Source: Hofstenia miamia
Lineage: Eukaryota > Xenacoelomorpha > Acoela
DNA: 64,000 bases
Assembly (NCBI GenBank): GCA_004352715.1
Contig: SCFE01000108.1
Coordinates: forward strand, 1,154,690 to 1,218,689
Direction of reading: 5' to 3'
Within the stretch, counting starts at the first letter, position 1. Each line of letters starts with the position of its first letter. Positions 22,438 through 35,600 of this stretch are shown here, piece after piece. Both the position numbers and the translations under genes were made by a program. The notes under the pieces were generated by a model. It worked only from the letters and a program-made list of their open reading frames with translations, searched no databases and was not told the origin of the DNA.

Positions 22438-25223
22438 CTAAATTGAATTAAAAAACTTCTAAAGTAAAGTCATACTTTTCTGAAGTTGGAAGATCAGCAA
22501 GTGATTTCACTGAAGGAGACGCTGTTGAAGAATCATTTAAGACGAAGTCACCGGCTAAAAATGAAATAATACACCTATCATATTTCAAAATATTTTCAAA
22601 AGTTGCTTCAAAATAAAAAATAAAAATTTCTCAAAAATTTTAATTTTCGTGGTAGAATTTAAATTTTTTAAAGAAAAAATTACTCAATTACTTCAAATTA
22701 CACAAACAAATTGGTCAATTAAAATGAAGTTATAATTAAAGATGCTAATTTAACGTCTTCGAATCACCTGTTTTGTGCTTTCACAATTATTTTTCGTTAC
22801 TTTATTAACTAATTTCAAATTTGATACATAAGAAGTAGTTTTGACCAAATTAAGAGAATTGGTATGGCTATGTATTATTACAAATGCGCTAAAGCTAGCA
22901 AGTTTTGTGAAGCATTTCGCAGATGTACAGAAAAGTCACATGGGAAAAAATGATAAATTACAAAATCATTTACAGTGATATATCATTAGCAAACAAAAAT
23001 TATATTGTTGAAGCCGCATACCATGCTAACCACAAATAAAAAAATTTTTAAATGTACAAATGAAAAACGTCTTGATAGTGAGAATAAGAAAAGCTGCTCA
23101 GTGAAGAAAAAATGAAAGTAGAAATTTCATCGCAACATTTAATCGCACTGAAAGTTTTTCATGACTGCATTCAGATCTTGAGAATTTCCAGGCTATGCAT
23201 ATCTACAGATAAACTTGATGTCTTCATCATTGAGGTAAATCTTTACTATTCAGGAGGTAAAACATTATGATTTCTTTAATTGTGGAAGTGAATAAAATCA
23301 GGTTTTAGGGTGGGGACGTTTATGTCCAAGTAATACTATATTTTTTGAAATAAGCTAGAATCAGATACCTTGCTTATTTTTTAATAAAGATTGCCTAACA
23401 ATTATTTTTAGTCGTGGCTTGTAACAAGCAACCTTTTCTTGATGCCTTACAATGTTATTTTGTATTCCCTTGAGTCAATAATGAAGTATTTCATGAATGC
23501 AAACAGCCAATTGATGATATTAACACTCTGCTTTTATTTCATACTTAAACTACATGTTAAACAATGTGTTTGTTAATTTTATCGTAATGCAATGTCAATG
23601 TCAAAAGAAAACCAGTTAAATAAATTAACTCGTAAAGCCCCAAAGACGTGGCCAATTAGGGTTTGGGGTTGGACAAATCTCTCTTATGTCAGGCAATTTG
23701 TAATATGCGAAACGCAGCAGGCAATCTGTAAAAAAGTGATAAATTTTAAGCATTGCCTGGCGCTGCTTTCATCAATGTTCAAATTGCCTAGGCATTTTGA
23801 ACATTGCCAGATTTGACAATTGCCTGTAACATATATATAATTATTATTAATTATTGAAAAAATCAAAATATAGATCCGCTCTGGATGCTTACATTCATTG
23901 TATTTTAGAATGACCGAATAAGCAGATTTTTCAGATTTCAGAAGGTATAGTGTATGCTTCAATTATTAAGCAAAGAACAACAGGTAAAAGCATTCGCAAT
24001 CATAGAGCACGCAATGCGTAATCTGTTGCAAAATCTTTGTCAGTGTAAGACACCACTTGAGACAAATGCATTGTGATTTAACTCCAAAAGAGCGGTTGTT
24101 CTTACAGAGCGTGCATCGATCAGTAAATATTAAAGTTTTATATTAATGTAGTCAATTTTTTCCAATAAGAGAAGACAACAGAAGTCATGAAATTACAAAA
24201 ATAAAAAAAAAGAAAGATTAAATGTGCGTACATTTCCGATTCAATCAAATGTTTTTTGTAATGAGATTCCTGACAGTTGTAATGATTGGTCTGGTCAGTA
24301 AAGGCAACTGAAAATTTTGTTCGTAATAAATCTCGTTTTGGGAAATCTGCAGAAACTTCATCCTCTAATCATTTTCGAAATATCAGTTGAAGCAAATTGC
24401 CCATAAATCGAATCCACTAAGGAACATGGCGTACCTTTATGAGCAGTTGCTTGCAATGAAATAAAAACATAGATATAAAAGTACTAGTATAGTTATATTT
24501 CGGGCATTTTAAGTCTTTTCTGGATTATGCCAATATGTGCGAAAGAAGTATGCGAGTCAATGTGAATTACTGAAATTTAGTAATTTAGTATATATGTATA
24601 TATATATATATATATACAGTATTGGCCAAAATGATAAGCCCATCTCTAAAATTAGGAAGCAAAATTTAAAGATGTGGATTTTTGTAACTTTATTACAAAT
24701 ATGTTATTTAATTGGACACAATAAGTAATGAAATGATTATCTTGTGTACAAATGACGTAAACATAAAGAAAGAAAAGGCTTTTAACAAGTTATTGTTCAT
24801 CATTTTCCCTAACATATTCATTAGATTAATGGAATTCTTCATGGAAAATATGCGTTAGTAAGTTTATTTTTGTCAGGTAAGTGTATTTCCATGGCACAAC
24901 TAATACTGGTCAAAGTTCGATAGAATAATGTAAGAGGAGAAAAAAAGGAATGGCTTCAATTAAATAATAATCTTTCCTTCGTAAGCCCGCAAAGTCGTGA
25001 ATACAAAAGAGATGCATACAAAATACTGATTTTGGTGTTGACAATCATTGTTTTTTTCGTATAAGTAATGTAGTATTATAATTGTTTGTCATAATAAAAA
25101 GGTTGTTGCAGATTATATTTTTAAACCTCGATTTGTAATAATAAATTCGCGAGTGATATTTAGACAGTATTTTCATTTTTTCTGAATATTGTATGAGGTG
25201 GGCGGATCTTTTCGGCCAATACC

Positions 25224-25273
<50 letters not shown>

Positions 25274-26624
25274 GGTATCCACAAAGTCTCTTTACAATTT
25301 GAAAAATCTATTATAAAAGCAATTTATGAGATATCTTTACCTGATTTTTTTCATTTTAATAAGTATTTATTAAAGTTTTTTAACAATATTTAATAGACCC
25401 CTATATAAGCACCATTAGTTGCACGAAGGACATCAAGTCGGTACTCTATTTCTTGCCATGTTCGCTTTAGCATAGGTCCATCGATGGTGACAATGGCATT
25501 CCGAATCCTTTGTTTAAGTCAGCAATGTGACGTACCTTTGTTCGGTACACGATATCTTTTACATAACCCCATAAAAAGAAGTCTAAGGGAGTGATAAATG
25601 GCGAACGTGGTGGCCAGGGAATTGGTCCATCCCTTCCGATCCATCCGTCTGGAAATGTTTGATTGAGAAACTGACGAATATGGCGTCACCATCTTGCTGG
25701 AAGATAATGGTTGGTTGTAGTTCAATCAGTTGTGGTGCCATACATTCGGTCAGAAAGTCAAGGTAAACATCTGCATTAATTGTTGCTTCGTTGAAGAAAA
25801 ATGGCCCAATTATTCGATCAAACAGATTCCACACCACACATTCACTTTTGGACTACCCCGGTAAAGCTCCCTAGTCTCATGGGGGTTTTCTGACACCCAA
25901 ATTCTTACATTGTGTCTGTTTAATTTTCCTTAAACATGAAAAGTTGCCTCGTTACTAAAACAGACTCGCGTAAGGAATGCTTCATCATGAGAAATGCGTC
26001 CCAGCATTTCTACAGCATACGCTCTTCGTTTTGGCTTGTCATTTGGCTCAAGAGTCTGTAACAGTTGCACTTTGTAAGCGTACAACCGTAAGTTCTTAAG
26101 GAGGACCTTGTGCACTGTTGAACGCGGTAGTTGCAACACTCTGGCAGCAATGCGGATGGACTTTGTAGGAGAACGAGTAAAGGCTTGTAAAACGTCATCA
26201 ATGCTTTCCTCAGATGTTCTTGGTCGCCCGCTCCTTTCTCTATGAAATACGGGCCCTGTCTCCATAAATTTCTTGTGCCATGCACGAATGGAAGGACGGG
26301 ATGGACGATCTCTTCCATCCTTATTTCTGTAGCTTCGTTGAGTCTGAACATCCGATTTGGTTTCAATAAACCACGATACACATTGTTCTTTTTCTTGAGG
26401 AGTAGCCATTTTGGTACGGCAATATCGTATAATTCTCAACATCGTATAATGTAGAATTTGGTACGGCAATATCGTATAATTTTCAATATCGTATAATGTA
26501 ATAAATTTTTCAAATTGTAGAGACTTTGTGGACACCCGGTATACATATATATATATATATANNNNNNNNNNNNNNNNNNNNNNNNNNNNNNNNNNNNNNN
26601 NNNNNNNNNNNNNNNNNNNNNNNN

Positions 26625-26680
<56 letters not shown>

Positions 26681-29600
26681 TAGACTACTGCACACTTGTT
26701 TGTAAGAATAACCGAATAAATCCCTACTTATGATATTTTTAGCTGGCCACGTCCCTGTAAAGCCCAATAAGCGATGCTAAACACCCTGTGTACGTATAGG
26801 GTTATAACACAACTCGCACTACACTATTTCTCACAATGTGGTGCTAATATCTGATTAGAATAAATTTGTTGAAAGGCAATATATCAAAGATATTGTATAG
26901 TTTATCTCCATAGACTGGGTGAGCTTATTAAACAAACAACGCTTAAGAACATCTGCCGGCCCAATGGTTGAAATTCTATAAAGGTATACAGTAAAGTAAA
27001 TAATAATTGCAGGATAAGTGTTTCAAGAAAAGCTAGCAGCTGGAATAGAGCCAATTTGGCTTAGCGATTCATTTTAGAACTATATTAGCACTATATTATA
27101 AGTTGAAAATTTATTCAAGTAAAACAGTGGTTCTCAACATTTTTTTACCCCGATGGACTCTTTTTCCTATTAATTTTTAGCTGGATACCTCCCCCAATCA
27201 CTAATAAAATAGTAGAGTAATTGTTAATAAAACGAAATATATCAATTATCAAAAATTAAGTGAGAATATATTGTAGGGTAGTTAGTGGTGGACCCCAGTT
27301 GAGAACCATAATAAATTTCATGCTAAATAATAGGAAATGTGGTATTTTAATTAATTTCCTAAAGCAAAGCATTTTAAAAAACAAATTTTGCGGTAAAATA
27401 CAATATTGCAAATTTAAAGCAGTGGAGATATATACAGAACAAGATGACAGCAGAACAAATTTTAAATACATACAGATTGACAAATTCATCGCGAGAATTT
27501 CTTTTGCAAGGATTGTTGCAGCTATTAATAAATTGAGATAATGAACTAAATATTTATTTGAAAAATCTAGTTTTTTAGCTTTTGGTAATTATTTTTTTCC
27601 AAAGTTTTGCAAATTATTGCAATACCCATTCAATATTGCAAAACCTTGATGAGGATCCTGCATTTTATAGAATTCGTTTCAAAATTTATTGCAAGGAAGG
27701 AAGAACTTCTAGTAGCTCTAAAAGAGACCAATCACGGCTTCAACCTTACTTCAAAAAAGAAAATAGTAATGACAATGGTTGCTAACAGAAAAAGATTGTA
27801 ATTATATATTCAATAATATTATGATCGCTAGCATCATGCACCATTTGACAATGATAAAAAAAGGTTTACTAGAGCACTTTTGCCTATATTCTTACCATTA
27901 ATGCTTAGCTTTCTCCTCATGTTATTCTTCTGTTAGTTTATATAATTTTAAAAACGCCTAGACACTGGAATATTTCTAAGTTTTATTTTATGTCAAAAGC
28001 ACACCATTAGCTTCAGCTTTTTGTATTACTGGACATTACAGATGTTAGACAATAAAATGATACGAATACTTTTACGTAGAATACTCAGTGGTATCCTGAA
28101 GCTGGTGACTGTCAATTACACTATTATTAGGTGTAGAACCAACAATTTCTTTAGTAGATCTCGCGAATTCACAATAATCTGACTCAGAAAACATGATGCC
28201 CACACACGCCTGGAAAGTTACTTCTTTATGCTGATAGGGATGCCTGAATCAGTACACAAACTCATGACGATTCATAAACTTTCAAATATTGTCAAATATT
28301 GCCCTTAAGTTCAATAAAGCTTCTCATTATAGCAAAAAATAATTCTAATATCGCAGTTTACAGGATAAGAAGTTTTCAGTATGCTACTACGTGTATTAAG
28401 CTATAAAATTTAATGATTTTAAAACCCATGAAATAAGTTTCTGGTCACATAGAAGGCCTGAAACGGTGCACTTTTTCTTCTCTTGACAAGGAACTTGAAA
28501 AATCTTGAGAAAATTAATCTAAACTATTGCCTAATTTTGATAAATATTGAACAATTTTGCAGCAACTTTAAATCCCTGACTTGTCAGAAAATGTTGTGTA
28601 GAAATTATAGCAGTAATGTAAATAATATCAACTAAGAATTACATCGACTTCGGCGATGATGATGTTTCTTGAAAACTGATGGGGAAATTGGCGCTGTATT
28701 CGGCTCTTTTGTTTCTAATGGCAAAGGCGGCAGAATTTCATCAGGTGAAGGAAACTGCAGTTCTTTAAAAAAAACAATAGGTTTTATATTGTAAACACCC
28801 TTACCTGGTAGATCTGAGAAAAACCAATCGACGTTAGAAATCATTATTTCTACTATAGACGTCACTGATGTTTGACATCTAATCATTGCATCTCTACAAT
28901 ATTACCATGAGAAAGAGTTAAACAAAAACGAGACCTACACTTGATCGCCAGAAGACGTAAGCAAATTAGGTGCAATTACAGTTGATAAATTGGAGGTTGT
29001 CATTTTATTCTTCTCATGGTTGGTTGAAATTTTGTGCAGAAAAACTAGCAGATACCTAAAATATTTAGTTTGACAGAACGAAAGATTTTTTAGAATGAAC
29101 TACAGTGCTGTTCTTAAAAGATACTTGATATAAAATCTCTCTTCCTTTAGGAAACAATTTCAAACAAATTGTATTCATTTATTCGATTTGCAATGAGTTT
29201 AACTTTTTCTACTAACAAACCGCGTAGCCCACATTTTGAAAGAATTGTATCCAAACCTGTTACGAACCATCGAAAGTCCTTGATATGGAGGCATCTATGG
29301 ATTTGTACCCGTTTATGCTATTATGAGGAATTTTGCTAAGAATTATTCCTGTGACTGAAATACATTTTTTCAATAGGAAACCCGATTTTTGCAAAAATAT
29401 TCAAATTCCTTCCATACATAAATTTCAGTTACTAAGTCGGTCTAATGTTCATAGGAACATGTTTTCTGAAGAATAACTATTTGAAATACGGAAGTCAGAG
29501 GTTGTCGCGGAAAGGCGTGGCTGGAAGGCTTCACGAAAAATTGCGAATTAAAGACGAAAAAGAAAGACTAGACAATTCTCTATCTTGTGGTGTTTTCAGA

Positions 29601-32600
29601 TTTCAAATATTTTCATTAGTTCGTGAGTTATAAGCATTTAGATATTTTTCAGGAAACCATCACAGAATTCCTAGTAGAATTAAGGTTAAACAAAGAATCA
29701 ATCGCGAGCATATTTTATAAATTAACTTTAACTTGAAAAATTTGTTTAAACACACTACTTAAAACAGCTTAACTGTTTAAATCTAATTTGAATCACATAA
29801 CGCAGGTACGTAATTTTATTGAGAGCGGATCAGTGGCGCTAACCGATCAAATATATATTATTGGATCCCAAATAGAATTGTTTTGATTATATATTTGTAC
29901 ACTCATTAAACATCAGCTTCTAATCTTCACAGGTATGTATTACAAAAATTCAACTTGTTTCAGCGCACAAATTTTCAAACTATTGAGTTAGTTTCTTCAT
30001 TTCTGTTAATAACTTGTTCGCAATCGTTTAAATTTATCTGCAATCCTTATTACTCAGAAATTTATAGCACATATTGTAAACAAAAATTTTGAAATATTTA
30101 AGAAATGTTCATTATATAATATAGCATTTTCATATTTAAACTGAGAAAACAAATGCTTCACTTGGAAATAATTTTTTTAGCCTAAGGTAGAAAATGAACA
30201 ATGAAAATACATGAACACGATAACTTGCAAGAAATTCACAAATCACGCTGTCGTTAAAATGGAATCAATTGCGCAGAAAGCTGACAACATCTCTAAAACG
30301 ATTGGGACGATTGAAGTAATATGAATTTGGACGAAATGCACAAAACAACTAAACTCATTATCTAGCGAATATATATCGTCACAATTTTAACCCTAAATAG
30401 CCCAGACATTTTTTACAATTGGCGAAGTTTCTATAAAATATATTTGAACGCTAAAACTCACTAAATAATGAAGGTATCTAAAATTTGAAGACTTGGATGT
30501 TCTATTTAGAGGAAAGACAATAGTTGAGGCTATTCATGGGAAGAATTTGAAAATTTTTGAGAAAATCGGATTTCCATTGAAAAAAAGTTAACATGTTCAT
30601 ATGATTCATACACAGGAATTATTTTTATCCCAAACTTTCGCAATAAAACAGAAGCACACTTACCCATAGATGTATCCATATACAAGAATTCCCAAATTTC
30701 CAAATACCCTTAGAGAAAGTTCTGTGAAAATGTGAACAAATCGGTTTATGATTTAAAGATACAAGCGGCAGTTTTGGGTTAATCAATAATTAATTGGAAT
30801 TCATACTAGCACTCACAAGGAATTCCGAAAATGTGAGAATCCCTCAATAATGTATACAGGCAACCCCGCCTAAGTCGGATCGACTCGGACCAATGAAAAT
30901 AATCCGACTTATAAGAAATCCGAGATACAATTTTAGGAGACTTGGCTTGTACTAGTTTCGCGAAAACCGAGATTTACGATAGTGTAACTTTTGTGCAAGC
31001 AATCTGATGGTTGTTATGAAAGAGGAGTTGTTTTGAAAATATTGAAAATAAACTCTGCTGGAAGAAAAAATTAATCATGTATTCTTATGTCTTACAGTAA
31101 TTTTCTTTCAATACCTGAATTAAACAAAAACTAAACTTTACTTTACTTACGGTGTCCTCAATGACTTCGTTCTATTTTTGATTGTATATTTGTCATATGA
31201 TGGATGCATACAACAACTCTCTAAGTGAAATTGACAGAAATAATTCGATTCAATACGGACAAATGTCTAATATTTTGCCAATATTTTTATAATTTCTAGG
31301 GACATTTTTTAATGTGCTAACCAATTCTATTGTCAACACTTAGGGTTATTTTAGTTAAAATTAGAAAGCTCAATCTGTCCCATGTCTTAGTGATATATAT
31401 TATAACGTTTTCTAGGGTTACTATATTTACGAATTTTACAATAATTTTTTGTATTCCTTTATTTCACCCATCTCATAATTCAAAATCATCTTCTAAATAC
31501 TTGAAAGAGAAAACCCCATTATTATTTTTGTATTCCTTTATTCCAAACATCACATAAATCAGGGAGTTGTCATCTTAACATCATCTAATTTTACTTGAAA
31601 GATTACCGGACAACTTATTTAAAATATCACCCATTGACGGCACCGCACATAAACATACCTATGTTGACCTCTACATGAATGTTTGTAGGTTAATACCATA
31701 GAGCTATGGATAGTAGCTCTATGGTCAATACCATGAGCTGCGCTGTAGTATTTCATTATTTTTACTACGCGATAGAAAATATTGAATCACGTGCAAGACA
31801 ATTTCCATCCGTCCGACTTGTGAATGAAATTTTCAATGTTAACTTTGTAGCCTGTACGTAGATTTCAGTCTGATTTAGAATTTATCTGACTTAAAGTAAT
31901 TTTGTGTGTGTGTACATATTGGAGTTTGTCTGTTCTTTATTAATATTACGAGTTACGCGAAAATCTGACTTAGTCACATTCGACTTAGGCGGGGTTGCCT
32001 GTACTAATATAAGTATTTACAGAAGAGAACCTTCAATAACTTCTCATTTTGATTGACTAAGCAAACCATAATGTATGAAAATTGAAAAAAAGCGCAGAGG
32101 GATTGTAAATATCTATAAAGTGTATTTTACTTCACAGACCAAGCCCGGGTAGCAAGAAGCATGACCAAATTGAAGCAGCATGTTGTGGTACTTTTTGGTG
32201 TGCAGATTTTAAAAATGCTTAAATCATCTATTGGCTCTTTTCGAGATATAATGCCATAAACATTTTGACCACCGATCAGAAAGGAGTACTCTTCCGTAAT
32301 TTTATCTATTTAGATAGCCTGCAAGAGCAGATTTAAACTATTTATGGTACTATTTACGTATTGATTGTTATTCTAGAAATGAGTGGTTGGCCCTACATTG
32401 ACAAATCAACTAATCAATTAATTAAAAAATTTGATACTTTGAGAACCTCGAAAACTATATTTAAATTTGATTTACATGGATAATGTCCATCTTCTCCTAA
32501 TAAACATAAAAATCCAATAACTTTCCAAGATCCAATAAAAGTTGAGGATTTATTTAACTTAGGAATGTTTTTTTTTAGAATTTCGACATATTGAAGCATT

Positions 32601-35600
32601 AAATATAATTCAATTATATGAATGAAAATACTTATGTTGATTTTATTATATTTATTCACTTTATGCACATAATAGCATGTAATATATTCCTACCATAGGA
32701 ATCGGATAGAATTTTAATAGCTCTAACTATGAATTCTAGAGGCTGAAGTGCCGTCTAGCGTTGGTCTTATTGCTTTAACACTAACATTAAAATTATATTT
32801 ATGCACACATTGTTTTGATGTGTTTGATATAAGACCAATCGCAGCAAAGACTGCATTGATTTTTCAATGTTCGCTAGTTTTAAACAACAATAAAAAACAA
32901 GCTGGACTATAGTTGCTGCTATTAAAGTAATTCCAATATTGATCCCTGGCTTACTATATTTTGGGTGTTGTTCAGGTATATTATAGCTACGAATTGAGTG
33001 CTCATAGTAGGACTCCAAGAACACATGAAGAAAATCATTGTCGGGTTTACATCGTTTGTTTGAAAAGGCGAAATATGAAGAAACTAATATCAAGGAGAGA
33101 ATAAAGAGCTTCTTTATAGAAAATTACAGTTTGGATGATTCTGTGGGGAAAAAATCATATATTAGAGATAAATCAATGCATGTTCCTTCTATTTGTCATT
33201 GATTTTTGGTCTATCATCGTATACCATTTAAAATACTTGTTGCTTTCTTTCTCTTAGTCTAAGCGGAGAAGCAGTATTGCATTGATCAGCGAAGGAATAT
33301 CTGATTGAAGAGGATTTTCTTTAGAGACTGTATCAGTAGTAATTACGTTACCTGATGTTGTAGCTATTTCTTCATTATACAATGAGTGAATGTTCTCTAA
33401 TGCTTTTCGTTTAGATGTTTTTGGGAGCTTCTTTACACATGACTTTTTTACGTCTTCATCACACTCATTTGAAAACTCATTATAGGGAACAAGATACGTA
33501 TCCAGAATTGTAGCGCTATAATAATGGCTATATTCCCTCAAATAGGTTGCCAAAAGACTTGACATTTATCTCCAACCTGAAATGTCATTTAGAGTATTCT
33601 GTTGTAATGAATGTAAAGAGGCTGCAGTCCGTTATATAGTTGTTTGCGCGGAGTTGGCTAAATACTTTGTGGTTTTTACGTTTGTATTACCACGCGACGG
33701 CCACCCCACCTCTCCCCTATGATAATTAACCCTCTATATGCTACATTTTTGCTGGGTTTCATGCTGCGCGCGCTACTTAATTTATTAAAAGCGCGTTAAT
33801 CGCGTTCCTGTTTGGTATTGTGAAGTGCACGCAAAATTCACCTGTTGCACATGTTAATTATAATTAAAAATTGTTTGTCACAAATAAGTGACAGACCCTC
33901 CATTGGACCAAAGGGACTTATAACTGACAAGCCTAAAAATTGGGTTTTATTTTAGATCGAACTAGTTTTTTTATAAAAAAGCCTTATTTAATAGACAAAC
34001 TAACATAATTTACAATAGATATTTTATAAAGATGATGAACATTTACGCAGTAGATCTGTGGCGATAATGAATATGTTCATTCACTTGTAAGTTAAAAATT
34101 AACAATTATTTAAATTCTAAATTTTGCATGGCAATTTTTTGTGGTGGACACAGAGTCACACGTTTAATTAGCAAGAAATATATTTCTACTATACTTTAGT
34201 AATGAAATTAATAAATCAAAAAGTTTTTTGACATATTGTTTTGTTGGGAACGGCCTTCTTAAGTATTTCACTTATAAGCCCCAATGTCCCAACCCGGGTT
34301 AAAATTTAGCAAAATGAAATTAAGCAGTAAAATCATATCATAACAAAAGTTTCTATATTTCTAATTGTATGTATAAAGAAAATAAATATAATGCTAATCG
34401 CACGATGATTATTTACATACATGAAAATGAATAATATGTGATGTTTCAACATTTCTTAGATTAATTGAAGCTCAATTCTTATTGGATATTGGAAAGTCAT
34501 TCCATTCTTATATTTTTAATGGTGGATAGGCATTGGCAATACGTATGCAAAGCTTCGCGTGATGTGTAAATCTATTTAAGTGACTTAAAAAGGACTTCGA
34601 GGTTTTCTAAGTAGTAAACTTGATTATTTATTGAATCTTGGTTCTAGTTGGTTATCAGAAAATTAATGGCTTTCTAAAAATCCTTGTTGCGTACCCATTC
34701 ATATCTAGAACAATAATCAATTTGTATAAAACACAATAAATATAAATTTGCTCTTGGAAGCTTTCTAAGTAGAGTATTCCCTAATTATGGGAGCACTCGA
34801 TTCTGATTGGTCGTCAAAATGACGATGGCCTTATATCTCAAAAAACGCCAATATATGATCTAAGCGACTCGCATTTTTAATTCACCTTACCAAAAATACC
34901 CAAAAACCACTTCAACTTAATTGGTCAACTTTTTTTCCACATGATCATGTTTGCTGTCACCCATGCGAGAAACAAATAAATACGCAATTGCATAACATGA
35001 GAAAATATGTGCAGCACGATTTTTTTTATAATTAATAACTTTGTTCTTTTATTTTATTCTTCCACTAAAAGTTACGCTTTGATTAAATGTGTTTCTGCAA
35101 AAAATACTTCAATATTACAGTTAAAGTCAATAGCTGAAATACGATATGAATCAAATGATTTTACCTCAAATTATCTTGATTAGTTTCAGGCATTTGATGA
35201 ATTAGCGAATACAATGCTTTCATTTTTGCATCCCAATCGGTAATGGAGTCGACCTCTATCCACTGATTGTAGAGACTGGAGTGCAAAAGAGGTTCGGGGA
35301 GATCACGAAGATATAATTTTAAACAGCTTGATAAACAATGGACGTCTCTCTCGTATTCACGGACATCACCCAAATGACCACTATCCAAAGCTGACTAAAT
35401 GCGCAAAAATATAAAAACAATTTCCAAGTTCAAGGGCTACAAATATGTAATTCTGTGAATGTCAATAAATTTTTAGCAAAATTACTTGTATATTAGAAAG
35501 AGGTCCAAGTGATTTTTCAGCTGTGCGACTAGTTTTCAAATATAAAGATTTTAGAAAATGGAAATTTTTTACTAAGCCAATATAGTAATTGCTATATTCA

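Noticed and set aside
25193-25284. Frames rich in repeated IY residues at (TA)n tracts (also at 26510, 44577, 50432)
   Set aside because: Translated TA microsatellite, not protein.
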